NCBI GenBank assembly: GCA_902578805.1
Contig: CACHEH010000001.1
Location: 1-64,000, forward strand
Length of the DNA: 64,000 bases
Origin: an uncultured SAR116 cluster alpha proteobacterium
Lineage (GTDB): Bacteria; Pseudomonadota; Alphaproteobacteria; Puniceispirillales; Marisalimonadaceae
Reading direction: 5' to 3'
Made by a program: the position numbers and the translations under genes. Shown one piece after another: positions 27,055-36,416 of this stretch (its first letter is position 1; each line of letters starts with the position of its first letter). The notes beneath the pieces were generated by a model that saw only the letters and a list, made by a program, of their open reading frames with translations, made no database searches and was not told where the DNA came from.

Positions 27055-27975
27055 ATGAAAACAGATTTAAATCTACAAGACAAAGTTGCAGTTGTAACAG
27101 GAGCTGGTGGTGGAATTGGCCGTGAAATAGCCCTCGCTCTTGCAAGAGAAGGAGCTTCAATCGTTGTTAATGATATAGGTGTTTCATTAACTGGCGAGGG
27201 TGGTTCAGAATCTCCAGCTCAAGAAACTGTTGGATTAATTACTCAAAAAGGTGGGAAGGCTATAATTAGTAATGATAGTGTTTCTTCATGGGATAGTGCA
27301 CAACTTATAATCAAAAAAGCGTTAGATACTTATGGCAAATTAGATATTGTCATAAATAACGCTGGTATATTAAGAGATACAATTTTCCATAAGATGGATC
27401 CCTCAGATTGGAATGACGTAATAAGTGTTCATTTAAATGGGAGCTTTTACGTAAGTAGGGCAGCTGCTCCATGTTTTAGAGAACAAAATTCTGGAGCCTA
27501 CGTACATATGACAAGTACATCGGGATTGATAGGAAATTTTGGTCAAGCAAATTACTCAGCTGCAAAATTAGGAATTGCAGGCCTATCAAAATCAATTGCC
27601 CTAGATATGAGCAGATTTAATGTTAGATCAAATTGTATTGCACCATTTGCTTGGAGTAGAATGACCAATTCTATACCTTCAAATACCGAAGCTGAAAAAC
27701 AGAGAGTAGAAAGATTAAAGAAAATGACTCCTGAAACTAACGCCCCCTTAGCTGTTTTTTTAGCTTCAGAGGCCGCTAAAAATGTAAGTGGACAAATCTT
27801 CAGTGCAAGATTGAATGAATTATTTATATATAATCAAAATAGACCTGTAAAAAGCGTTCATTCAGAAACAGGTTGGACACCACAACAAATTGCTGAAAGA
27901 GCACTTCCATCATTTAAAAATTCAATGACACCAAATGAAAGAAGTGGTGATGTTTTTAGCTGGGATCCAATTTAA
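27055..27975 (+). CDS. SDR-family 3-hydroxyacyl-CoA dehydrogenase-like oxidoreductase
   Basis: About 306 residues from the ATG at 27055, which has GAGG nine bases upstream. Classical SDR features are TGAGGGIG (about 15-22), a conserved NNAG (INNAGILRD), the serine of MTSTSGL and YSAAK. The insert after strand 2 (VVNDIGVSLTGEGGS) and overall length resemble the dehydrogenase domain of peroxisomal multifunctional enzyme type 2, which oxidises 3-hydroxyacyl-CoA or hydroxysteroids with NAD. It stands alone on the plus strand and its end overlaps the convergent gph gene by four bases. Confidence 0.83.
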   Translation: MKTDLNLQDKVAVVTGAGGGIGREIALALAREGASIVVNDIGVSLTGEGGSESPAQETVGLITQKGGKAIISNDSVSSWDSAQLIIKKALDTYGKLDIVINNAGILRDTIFHKMDPSDWNDVISVHLNGSFYVSRAAAPCFREQNSGAYVHMTSTSGLIGNFGQANYSAAKLGIAGLSKSIALDMSRFNVRSNCIAPFAWSRMTNSIPSNTEAEKQRVERLKKMTPETNAPLAVFLASEAAKNVSGQIFSARLNELFIYNQNRPVKSVHSETGWTPQQIAERALPSFKNSMTPNERSGDVFSWDPI

Positions 27976-28634
27976 GATAGGCCTAAAAGTTTGATTATAT
28001 CTTTCATGTTTTTTACAGCGTGAGTTGCTCCAAGATTGTTTACATCCTTATCAGTATAACCACCTGCGACTGCAATTGATTTTATATTTGCTGCTTTAGC
28101 CGCGTCAATATCATTTGATGTATCACCAACCATGTAAAACATTTTGTTTTTTGTGTTAAAACTCTCCATTGTTAGTATTAACATGTTTGGCTTTGGTTTT
28201 AACGGAATATTATCTCTTGCCCCAACAATTGTGGTAAAAAATTTACTTAGATTCATTTCTTGAATTAATTTTTCAGTTACAAATTGTCTCTTATTAGTAC
28301 AAATGCCCATTAATATTTTTCGCTCATAATAAAAATTAAGTGTCTCCATTACTCCAGGCATTAAAGTACTATATTTAAAGGGTTGTTCTGAATAGTTTTG
28401 TCTGTAACTATTGAAAATTACTTCATATAAACCTTTATCTCCACCACAATAATCAACTACTTTTTTTGATAAAGATAACATACCTTCACCAACAAAAGTC
28501 TGCAGTTTTTCCTCAGATATATTTTTTAAATTATATTTAGTTAAAGTTTTATTTATTGCATGATGCATATCAGGAACCGAATGAACTAAAGTTCCATCCA
28601 AATCAAAAATGATATTAAAATTACTTTTATTCAT
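27972..28634 (-). CDS. gph: Phosphoglycolate phosphatase-like HAD hydrolase
   Basis: A 220-residue HAD phosphatase with motif I FDLDGTLVHS (D10, D12 nucleophile pair), a helical cap, motif II ICTNKR, and motif III/IV KPKPNML ... YMVGDTSNDIDAAKAA. Placement at the end of a rpe-gap-pgk-tkt-fbp series matches the position of cbbZ/gph in Calvin-type and rpe-gph operons, favouring 2-phosphoglycolate as substrate. It starts three bases after rpe. Confidence 0.85.
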   Translation of the reverse strand: MNKSNFNIIFDLDGTLVHSVPDMHHAINKTLTKYNLKNISEEKLQTFVGEGMLSLSKKVVDYCGGDKGLYEVIFNSYRQNYSEQPFKYSTLMPGVMETLNFYYERKILMGICTNKRQFVTEKLIQEMNLSKFFTTIVGARDNIPLKPKPNMLILTMESFNTKNKMFYMVGDTSNDIDAAKAANIKSIAVAGGYTDKDVNNLGATHAVKNMKDIIKLLGLS

Positions 28635-28637
28635 TTT

Positions 28638-29297
28638 TTAAATTTTATAACGAAGAGCTTCTATGTTTTTTGAGTAACTCTTGACACCATCTCCATTAAA
28701 GACAGCTGAACCTGCAACAATCACATTTGCACCTGCCTCAATCACCCTTGGGGCAACAACCTTGTTAATGCCACCATCAACCTGAATTTTTATAGGCTTA
28801 TCGTTAATTAGTTCTTTAATCAATTTAATTTTATTCAAAGACGATTCAATAAAAACTTGACCACCAAAACCCGGGTTAACCGTCATTACAAGAATCAGAT
28901 CTAATTTATCTAACAAAAACTCTAGACCTGAAATAGAGGTGGCAGGATTAATAGAAACGCCTGCTTTACATCCTAATTCACGAATACGATTCAAAGTTCT
29001 ATCTAAATGTGGAGTGACTTCTTTGTGAACAGTTATCATATCAACTCCAGCATTCACGTATTCTTCTAAAAGATCATCTGGGTTAGTAACCATTAGATGG
29101 GCATCAAAAGGTTTTTTTGAATAATCTCTTATGGATTTAATAATTGGAGGCCCAAATGTAAGATTTGGTACGAAGTGCCCGTCCATAACATCCAAATGTA
29201 TCCAATCTGCACCTGCTTTATCAATAGCTTTAATTTCATCAGCTAAACATGAAAAATTTGATGATAATATTGATGGTGCTATCAACACATCGGACAT
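28638..29297 (-). CDS. rpe: Ribulose-phosphate 3-epimerase
   Basis: A 219-residue TIM barrel. It carries APSILSSNF with the catalytic-site serine, HLDVMDGHFVPNLTFGP with metal-binding His and Asp, DAHLMV, MTVNPGFGGQ and VDGGIN. It interconverts ribulose 5-phosphate and xylulose 5-phosphate. AAGGA precedes the ATG. It sits between gap and gph in a sugar-phosphate operon. Confidence 0.94.
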   Translation of the reverse strand: MSDVLIAPSILSSNFSCLADEIKAIDKAGADWIHLDVMDGHFVPNLTFGPPIIKSIRDYSKKPFDAHLMVTNPDDLLEEYVNAGVDMITVHKEVTPHLDRTLNRIRELGCKAGVSINPATSISGLEFLLDKLDLILVMTVNPGFGGQVFIESSLNKIKLIKELINDKPIKIQVDGGINKVVAPRVIEAGANVIVAGSAVFNGDGVKSYSKNIEALRYKI

Positions 29298-29335
29298 GCA
29301 AATATTCCTTTTTATTTCATAGAGTTTAAATTTTT

Positions 29336-30343
29336 TTAAATTGTCTTCCCGATAGCTACTGCGGTATCTGACATTCTATTAGAAAAACCCCATTCATTGT
29401 CATACCAACTTAATACTCTAACGAATGTATTGTCCATCACTTTTGTTTGATCCATGTGAAAAATAGAAGAACGTGAATCATGATTAAAATCACTTGATAC
29501 AAGAGGTTCATCTGTAAAGCCAAGAATATTGTTTAGCTCTCCATTGGCAGACACTTTAATAATGTTATTAATTTCGTCTACTGAAGTTGATCTTGAAGCA
29601 TTAAATTTAAAATCAACAACTGATACATTTTGAGTAGGAACTCTTACCGAAACACCATCTAATTTTCCATTTAATTCTGGTAAAACCAATCCAACGGCCT
29701 TAGCTGCACCAGTAGAGGTTGGTATCATATTCCCAGCAGCTGCTCTCGACCTATAAAGATCAGAATGCATTGTATCCAATGTTGGTTGATCACCTGTATA
29801 AGAATGAATTGTAGTCATAAAACCTTGATTTATACCTACACCATTATTTAATGCCATAGCTACAGGTGCTAGACAGTTCGTAGTACAAGAGGCGTTTGAG
29901 ATAACAAGGTGATCTTTAGATATTTTTTGATGATTTACTCCATAAACAACAGTAAGATCCACACCACTAGCAGGAGCAGAAACAAGTACCCTCTTAGCAC
30001 CTGCGTCTAAATGCATTGAAGCTTTTTCTCGACTAGCAAATATTCCAGTACACTCCATAGCTATATCTACATCAAGCTCTTTCCAAGGCAAATCTTTTGG
30101 ATCTCGAATAGAAGTTACTTTGATAGGGCCTTGTCCAACATCCAAATCATTGCCACTAACTTTAACATCTGCTGGAAACTTTCCGTGAACGCTATCATAT
30201 CTTAATAAATGAGCATTAGTTTCAACTGGACCTAAATCATTTATACCAACAACAATTATGTCATCTCGAGCTGATTCAACAATAGCTCTTAAAATATTTC
30301 TTCCTATTCTTCCAAATCCATTAATAGCAACCCTTACTGACAT
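29336..30343 (-). CDS. gap: Glyceraldehyde-3-phosphate dehydrogenase
   Basis: A 335-residue GAPDH with NGFGRIGR (about 8-15) for the cofactor, the catalytic cysteine in SNASCTTNC (about residue 153), HSYTGDQ with the catalytic histidine region, RSRAAAGNMIPTSTGAA and SWYDNEWG near the end. An aspartate after the second strand (GINDLG) fits NAD use. AAAGGA lies before the ATG. Together with pgk upstream it runs lower glycolysis or gluconeogenesis. Confidence 0.95.
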   Translation of the reverse strand: MSVRVAINGFGRIGRNILRAIVESARDDIIVVGINDLGPVETNAHLLRYDSVHGKFPADVKVSGNDLDVGQGPIKVTSIRDPKDLPWKELDVDIAMECTGIFASREKASMHLDAGAKRVLVSAPASGVDLTVVYGVNHQKISKDHLVISNASCTTNCLAPVAMALNNGVGINQGFMTTIHSYTGDQPTLDTMHSDLYRSRAAAGNMIPTSTGAAKAVGLVLPELNGKLDGVSVRVPTQNVSVVDFKFNASRSTSVDEINNIIKVSANGELNNILGFTDEPLVSSDFNHDSRSSIFHMDQTKVMDNTFVRVLSWYDNEWGFSNRMSDTAVAIGKTI

Positions 30344-30374
30344 TATTTTTTTCCTTTCTAAATTTATACATTAC

Positions 30375-31574
30375 TTAATTATTACTTAATACTGATATTC
30401 CTGGTAATTCTATTCCCTCTAGCCATTCTAGAAAAGCTCCACCTGCTGAGGATACATATGTAAAATCATTAACAGCATTAGCCTTGTTTAAAGCAGAAGT
30501 CGTGTCACCTCCACCAGCAACAGTAATTAAATTTTTATTTACCGTTAATTTAGCAGCCTCCCTAGCAAGCTTGAAAGTTCCCTCTCCAAATGGTGGCGTT
30601 TCAAAGGCACCGACTGGACCATTCCAGAGTAAAGTATTAACTTTTTGAAACACAGAACTTATTTTGTTTATCGTTTTAGGACCAATATCTAAAGCCATCA
30701 TTTCTGATGGGACAGCATCTGGAGACACTATTTCAAATTTTGTATTAGTTTCAAATTTCTCAGAAACAACTAGGTCTAAAGGTAAAATTATTTTACAGTT
30801 ATTTGTCTCACTTATTTTTAATATTGATTTTGCAATATCAATACAATCTTTTTCGTAAAGGCTTTTTCTCATATTAAAACCCTGAGCAACAAGAAAAGTA
30901 TTTGCCATTGCTCCGCCAATAACCAAATAATCCATTTTAGTTAACAAATATTCTATTATATTAATTTTTGATGATATTTTAGCGCCACCGACTAGTGCTG
31001 CAACTGGTTTGACTGGAGAGTTCAAAACAGAAGTAAGTGCTTTAACTTCCTCATCAAGTAATAAACCAGAAAAAGACGGAAGAAATTTTGTAATTGCGTG
31101 TAAACTTGCATGAGCTCTATGTGAACAAGAAAAGGCGTCATTCACAAATATGTCACACCCCTTAGATAATTCATTTGCGAAATCATTGTCGTTTTTAATT
31201 TCACTTTCATGAAATCTTAAATTTTCTAATAATAAAATTTCTCCTTGTTCTAGTGACTTCTTTTTCATCAAAGCTTCATCACCAATACAAGATGAATTAA
31301 ATTGAACTTTTGTTTTTGTAATTTCAGACAAAACATTTACTAGAGGTTCAAGAGAAAATTTTTTATTAAATTTTCCTTCTGGTCTACCTAAATGACTACA
31401 AATAACTAGTTTTGATTGATTTTCTAACAAATAATTGATTGTAGGTATTAATCTATTAAGTCTGGTATGGTCTTGGACAACACCATTTACAATAGGAATA
31501 TTTAAATCAGCTCTTAAGATAACAACCTTATTGCTTACATCTTCATTAACTATGCTTTTAATGTTAGTAGACAT
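30375..31574 (-). CDS. pgk: Phosphoglycerate kinase
   Basis: A 399-residue PGK. Visible are VILRADLNIPIVNG (about 18-31, 3-phosphoglycerate site), CSHLGRPEG (about 59-67), NDAFSCSHRAHAS (about 149-161), GGAKISSKI and the nucleotide-binding VAGGGDTTSAL near the C-terminus. It interconverts 1,3-bisphosphoglycerate plus ADP and 3-phosphoglycerate plus ATP. It lies 27 bases after tkt and 31 before gap on the same strand. Confidence 0.95.
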   Translation of the reverse strand: MSTNIKSIVNEDVSNKVVILRADLNIPIVNGVVQDHTRLNRLIPTINYLLENQSKLVICSHLGRPEGKFNKKFSLEPLVNVLSEITKTKVQFNSSCIGDEALMKKKSLEQGEILLLENLRFHESEIKNDNDFANELSKGCDIFVNDAFSCSHRAHASLHAITKFLPSFSGLLLDEEVKALTSVLNSPVKPVAALVGGAKISSKINIIEYLLTKMDYLVIGGAMANTFLVAQGFNMRKSLYEKDCIDIAKSILKISETNNCKIILPLDLVVSEKFETNTKFEIVSPDAVPSEMMALDIGPKTINKISSVFQKVNTLLWNGPVGAFETPPFGEGTFKLAREAAKLTVNKNLITVAGGGDTTSALNKANAVNDFTYVSSAGGAFLEWLEGIELPGISVLSNN

Positions 31575-31601
31575 TTAAAAATTCACTTATTGTTATAATA
31601 A

Positions 31602-33590
31602 TTATTTTAATAATAATTTTGCAGAATCAATTATAGATTTACTAGTAATGTTAAAATGATTGTATAAGTCCGTAGCCGGTCCAGACGCTCCAAAACTTTT
31701 CATGCCAATGAAAATTCCCTTTTCCCCAATATACTTACTCCACCCCATTTCAGAAGCAGCTTCAATAGCTATACGTGGACAATTTCCTAATACTTGATTT
31801 TTATATTCTTCACTTTGTTTATCAAATAATTCCCAGCAAGGAAGCGAGACGACAGTAGCTTTAACGCCTTCTTTATACATTATTTCAGAAGCTTCCATAG
31901 CTATTTCTATTTCAGATCCTGTAGCTATCAGAGTAATATCTCTATCTTTTGATATATTATTTAGAATATATCCACCACATGACACTAAGTTTTTATTAGT
32001 TTTTTCAGATCTATAAGCTTTCAAACCTTGTCTTGACAAAGCTAAAACAGTTGGTCCATTAGTTTTAAGTGCTACATCCCAAGCCTCAGCAGTTTCAACT
32101 ATATCTGCTGGCCTTATCAAATTTAAATTAGGAGTTGCTCTTAAAATTGCTAAATGTTCAATTGGTTGATGAGTCGGTCCATCTTCACCAAGACCAATCG
32201 AATCATGAGTTAACACATAAATCACTCTTAAAGACATTAATGCAGATAGTCTTATAGATGCTCTCATGTAATCACTAAAAACTAAAAATGTTCCTCCATA
32301 AGGTATAAAGCCTTTATGAAGCGCAACACCATTCATAATAGAGCCCATAGCATGCTCTCTTATTCCATAATGGATGTAATTGCCTGAAAATTTACTTGAG
32401 GTAACAATTTTCATCTCACTAGTCTTAGTTAAATTTGATCCGGTCAAATCTGCAGATCCACCTAATGTATTTACAATAGTTTTATTTATTACTTCTAAAG
32501 CTTTTTGACTTGCTTGCCTTGTAGCAAGTTTTGGTAGTTCTTTTTTCATTTGTTTAATAAATGAATTCATTTTTCTTTGATAAGAATCAGGAATATTTCC
32601 TTCAATAAACATCTGGAATCTTTTACGCCTAGGGCTTTTTTCTAATTTTTTTTCCCATACCTTAAAAAGTTCTTTTGATCTTTGTGAAGTTTTTTTCCAC
32701 TCTGTTAATATCTCAGTTGGTATCTCAAATGGATTATTTGACCATCCTAATGCCTTTCTTGTTGCAGCTATCTCGTCAGCACCAAGAGGAGCGCCATGAG
32801 TTTTAGCTGTTCCAGCTAAATTAGGTGCGCCATATCCAATCTTAGTTTTACATGAAATCAGTGATGGTTTTCTTGATTTTTTTGCATTCATGATAGCTTT
32901 TTGAATATCATCATGATTATGACCGTCTATAATTTGGGTATGCCAACCTGCTGCTTTAAATCTATTGATTTGATTTGACGAATTAGATAAGTCAGTTGAT
33001 CCATCAATTGAAATTTTATTATCGTCCCAAAAAACAATTAGCTTTGATAACTTAAGATGTCCAGAAAACTCAATTGCTTCATGACTAATACCTTCTTGTA
33101 AACAACCATCACCAGCAATAACATAAGTGAAATGATCAACTAAATTATTGCCAAATCTGGATGCCATTAACTTTTCACTTAAAGCCATTCCGACTGCGGT
33201 TGCAAGGCCCTGTCCTAATGGACCAGTTGTAGTCTCTATACCATCTGCATGACCAAATTCTGGGTGCCCAGCAGTATTATAATTTAACTGTCTGAAATTT
33301 TTTATGTTTTCAATTGGCATATCTTTATAGCCTAAAAGATAATGAAGTGAATATAATAACATTGATCCATGACCAGCGGATAAAACAAATCTATCTCTAT
33401 CTGGCCAATCTGGTTTATCTGGGCAAATATTAATAAAATCTTTGAAAAGAACAGTAGCAACATCTGCCATACCCATTGGCATTCCTGGATGACCAGAATT
33501 GGCGGCCTGCACTGCATCCATAGATAAAAATCTTATTGCATCAGCCATTTTAGAGGACATATTATCATTTGATCTTATGTGTCCTTGCAT
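31602..33590 (-). CDS. tkt: Transketolase
   Basis: A 662-residue transketolase with SGHPGMPMG (about 35-43), the thiamine-diphosphate motif [13 protein letters not shown] (about 158-170), [15 protein letters not shown] and [10 protein letters not shown] in the pyrimidine-binding domain. It transfers two-carbon units in the pentose phosphate network. AGGAG lies seven bases before the ATG at 33590, supporting that start. It follows fbp after 87 bases that contain a 7-bp inverted repeat (33642-33648 with 33655-33661). Confidence 0.95.
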   Translation of the reverse strand: MQGHIRSNDNMSSKMADAIRFLSMDAVQAANSGHPGMPMGMADVATVLFKDFINICPDKPDWPDRDRFVLSAGHGSMLLYSLHYLLGYKDMPIENIKNFRQLNYNTAGHPEFGHADGIETTTGPLGQGLATAVGMALSEKLMASRFGNNLVDHFTYVIAGDGCLQEGISHEAIEFSGHLKLSKLIVFWDDNKISIDGSTDLSNSSNQINRFKAAGWHTQIIDGHNHDDIQKAIMNAKKSRKPSLISCKTKIGYGAPNLAGTAKTHGAPLGADEIAATRKALGWSNNPFEIPTEILTEWKKTSQRSKELFKVWEKKLEKSPRRKRFQMFIEGNIPDSYQRKMNSFIKQMKKELPKLATRQASQKALEVINKTIVNTLGGSADLTGSNLTKTSEMKIVTSSKFSGNYIHYGIREHAMGSIMNGVALHKGFIPYGGTFLVFSDYMRASIRLSALMSLRVIYVLTHDSIGLGEDGPTHQPIEHLAILRATPNLNLIRPADIVETAEAWDVALKTNGPTVLALSRQGLKAYRSEKTNKNLVSCGGYILNNISKDRDITLIATGSEIEIAMEASEIMYKEGVKATVVSLPCWELFDKQSEEYKNQVLGNCPRIAIEAASEMGWSKYIGEKGIFIGMKSFGASGPATDLYNHFNITSKSIIDSAKLLLK

Positions 33591-33677
33591 TAAAACACTC
33601 CTGAAAATTAATATAAAGAAATTTTATTTATCAATAACATTTATGTAAGAAAAATTACATAGGAGTTTTCAAAAAAA

Positions 33678-34640
33678 TTACAAACATGAATATGATTTTT
33701 TATATTCTAAAACTTCTTCTTTAGAACCAAAAATTAATGGTGATCTTTGATGCAATTCATTAACTTCTAGGTTTAAAATATTTTTATGTCCATCAGTAGC
33801 TTCGCCGTTAGCTTGTTCTACCAGATAAGCTATTGGATTTGCTTCATACGTTAAACGCAACCTTCCATTTTTATATTTTTCTCTGGTATCCGAGGGATAT
33901 AAAAAAATACCTCCTCGATTAAAAATTCTACTAGCATCTGCTACTAATGATCCAACCCATCTCATTCCAAAATTTTTCTTTCTTGGTCCACTTGCTCCAT
34001 TTTGGCATTCAGTAATATATTTTAATGTTGCGCTGTCCCAAAATCTTCTATAAGCAGCATTTATTGCAAATTCAGTAGTTGTTTCTGGTATAGTTATATT
34101 ATCTTTTACTAGAATAAATTTACCTTTTTTTTCGTCTAGTGCGAACAAAGATGTTCCAACACCAACTGTAATAAATAAGGTTGTTTGTGGTCCATAAACA
34201 AAAAAACCTGAGGATTTTTGATGACTTCCATTTTGAATAAATGCTTTTTTTAAAGGTAAATTATTTTTAGACATTATCGAAAATATACTTCCTATTGAAA
34301 CATTTACGTCAATGTTACTTGACCCATCAAGTGGATCAGCGAAAACAATAAAATTATTATTATTTTTGAAATCGATACACCCTTCTTGCTCTTCGGAGGC
34401 ATACCCTGCAGCAGGGGATTTTTCTAAAAAGCTAATCAAAATTTCGTCTGAAATTATATCTAATGGTTTTTGAATATCTCCATCTGAATTTAATTTTCTA
34501 TCATTATTTGAGATACTTTCCTGTGGTTTGATACTTCTTATTGTATTAGATATTTTAATTGCAGCGTCACTTAATGATTTGACGATTAATGAAATCTCTT
34601 CTTCTTTAGAATTTTTTAATAAATAATTTTCTAGATCCAT
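33678..34640 (-). CDS. fbp: Class I fructose-1,6-bisphosphatase
   Basis: A 320-residue FBPase with the metal-binding ASEEQEG (about 81-87) and FADPLDGSSNID (about 99-110), and the substrate region RWVGSLVADASRIF and GGIFLYPSD. It hydrolyses fructose 1,6-bisphosphate in gluconeogenesis or carbon-fixation cycles. It is the first gene of the minus-strand fbp-tkt-pgk-gap-rpe-gph series and is divergent from the glnE-like gene, sharing an 84-base promoter region with tandem repeats. Confidence 0.93.
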   Translation of the reverse strand: MDLENYLLKNSKEEEISLIVKSLSDAAIKISNTIRSIKPQESISNNDRKLNSDGDIQKPLDIISDEILISFLEKSPAAGYASEEQEGCIDFKNNNNFIVFADPLDGSSNIDVNVSIGSIFSIMSKNNLPLKKAFIQNGSHQKSSGFFVYGPQTTLFITVGVGTSLFALDEKKGKFILVKDNITIPETTTEFAINAAYRRFWDSATLKYITECQNGASGPRKKNFGMRWVGSLVADASRIFNRGGIFLYPSDTREKYKNGRLRLTYEANPIAYLVEQANGEATDGHKNILNLEVNELHQRSPLIFGSKEEVLEYKKSYSCL

Positions 34641-34662
34641 TTTTAATTCTACTAATACTATG

Positions 34663-34681
34663 TTGAAACGAAATTGAAACG
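34663..34681. promoter_or_regulatory. Tandem direct repeat in the fbp/glnE divergent promoter region
   Basis: The 8-mer TTGAAACG occurs twice, at 34663-34670 and 34674-34681, so the copies are 11 bases apart, one helical turn. They lie in the 84-base gap between the divergent starts of fbp and the glnE-like gene. Such phased repeats are typical of operators, but I cannot name a regulator. A weak -10 (GATAAT at 34699-34704) lies on the glnE side. Confidence 0.4.
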
Positions 34682-34724
34682 TATGTAAGTTTGTATAAGA
34701 TAATAAATTTTTTTTGGTTTGTGA

Positions 34725-36221
34725 ATGCTTTATAAAAAACTAAATTTTCCTATTAATTTGCCATTAGCAAATGATGAAGAAATAGAGGTAAATGAAGTTG
34801 AAAATAATATCATTATTAAATTACGAAATGTAAGTAATATAAACATAGATGCAACCATAAGACTATTTGAAAGTTTTTTTGAAAATAGCCTATCTTCGGC
34901 AACAAAAGAAAATTTGTCTAAGATTTTTAAAGAAATAGTTCCAATTATTTTTCGAAATAAACATAAAGAAGAAGGTCTTTATCAACTTTTAAGATATGTA
35001 AATTCTCTAAACTCAAACCTTGATTATCTAGAAATCCTCAAAAACAGTTCATTCGTTTATGAGAATTTATCAAAGGTTCTATTATTTTCAGGAATCTTAA
35101 CAGATATTCTATCAAGGGATATGAAACTACTAGAAGTTCTTCAACCAGAATACGCAATTAGATTAAATGGTAATATTTCCTATTACAAAAATTCTTTTGA
35201 AAAGTTAGATTTACAAAATTACGAAACTGAAGATATGCTGAATGCTCTAAGAAAACACCACAGGTTAACTAAATTTCAAATTTTATTTGCTTTAATAAAT
35301 AATGAAATAAGTTTAGAAAGAGCTTCATCTGAATTTTCTTATTTAGCACAAGCTACAGTTGATTATGTTTTACAAATTGTTAAGCTTGAAACTTATAATA
35401 GTCATAACATTAATTGTGAGGATTTCTGTATAATAGCCTATGGAAGATTTGGTACTTTTACAATGACTTCAAATTCTGATCTAGATTTAGTCTTTGTCTA
35501 CGGTAAAAAATTTGAAAGAAAAATATACGTAAACATTTTTCGAAAACTTATAAACATTCTTTCTACTAAAACATCCGAAGGTATTTTGTACGAGGTTGAT
35601 ACAAAATTAAGACCCTCTGGAAATCATGGTCCAGTTGCGTGTACTTTTGAGAATTTTGAGAATTATCATAAGAATATGTCATATTGTTGGGAAAAAATAG
35701 CTTTAAAAAAAACTCGAGTTATAACAGAAAATAAATTTAGTGATAGTATCTCAAAACTTTTGAATAAATTAAATTTACTTCCAATATCAGATGGAGATGT
35801 TATTGAAGAAATAAAAAAAATGAGAATAAATGTAAATGAGTTAAAAAACAGAAATGAAAAAGAAAAATTAGATAAAAAAATATTATCCAAGTGGTTCGAA
35901 ACCAAATATGTCGCTGGCGGACAAAGAGATATTGAGTTTCTTAAATTTTTTTATGAAAAAGATTCAAAATTTATTGATAAATATGAAATGGACAAAAAAC
36001 TACTTTCATTTAAAAAATTGGAAAGTATTTTTTTCCAATTAGACCAAGTTGTTAATATTTGTTTTGTGAATGAAAAACAAAATAATCTACCCAATGCAGC
36101 AATAAATTTATTAATAAATGAATTAAATGAAAAAGACCTTGGTTCGTTAAAAGCTTCAATAAGTCAAGGAAAGATCAACATTTTTAATACATTGAATAAA
36201 ATTATAGAATCTAAGTTATAG
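34725..36221 (+). CDS. glnE: Half-length GlnE (glutamine synthetase adenylyltransferase domain only)
   Basis: A 498-residue protein matching the C-terminal half of GlnE, normally 900-1000 residues. Residues 40-215 resemble the helical region that links the two catalytic halves (TEDMLNALRKHHRLTKFQI), and the nucleotidyltransferase core is AYGRFGTFTMTSNSDLDLVF with metal ligands D252 and D254, then YEVDTKLRPSGNHGPVA with D292. The NSDLDLVFVYG/VDTKLRPSG form is that of the adenylylating domain. The N-terminal adenylyl-removing domain is absent; upstream DNA is the divergent fbp gene. It would attach AMP to glutamine synthetase. amtB follows. Confidence 0.8.
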   Translation: MLYKKLNFPINLPLANDEEIEVNEVENNIIIKLRNVSNINIDATIRLFESFFENSLSSATKENLSKIFKEIVPIIFRNKHKEEGLYQLLRYVNSLNSNLDYLEILKNSSFVYENLSKVLLFSGILTDILSRDMKLLEVLQPEYAIRLNGNISYYKNSFEKLDLQNYETEDMLNALRKHHRLTKFQILFALINNEISLERASSEFSYLAQATVDYVLQIVKLETYNSHNINCEDFCIIAYGRFGTFTMTSNSDLDLVFVYGKKFERKIYVNIFRKLINILSTKTSEGILYEVDTKLRPSGNHGPVACTFENFENYHKNMSYCWEKIALKKTRVITENKFSDSISKLLNKLNLLPISDGDVIEEIKKMRINVNELKNRNEKEKLDKKILSKWFETKYVAGGQRDIEFLKFFYEKDSKFIDKYEMDKKLLSFKKLESIFFQLDQVVNICFVNEKQNNLPNAAINLLINELNEKDLGSLKASISQGKINIFNTLNKIIESKL

Positions 36222-36416
36222 ATATAAAAAATTAAAATTAAACAAAAAATTTAGTTTAAAAAATGCTTAATTTTTAATCATAGTATTATTTTTTGATAAT
36301 TATTGGTTATTTTTTATTCAATTTTAAACATCTAATTGTCGCTACTGTACTGTATCTTTTATTAACACTTATTCCGAGAGATATTAGAATTGTATAAATT
36401 TAAACGGAGTGTTATA

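Noticed and set aside
27972-34640. A functional autotrophic Calvin operon
   Set aside because: No RuBisCO, phosphoribulokinase or aldolase is present in the window, so carbon fixation cannot be claimed.
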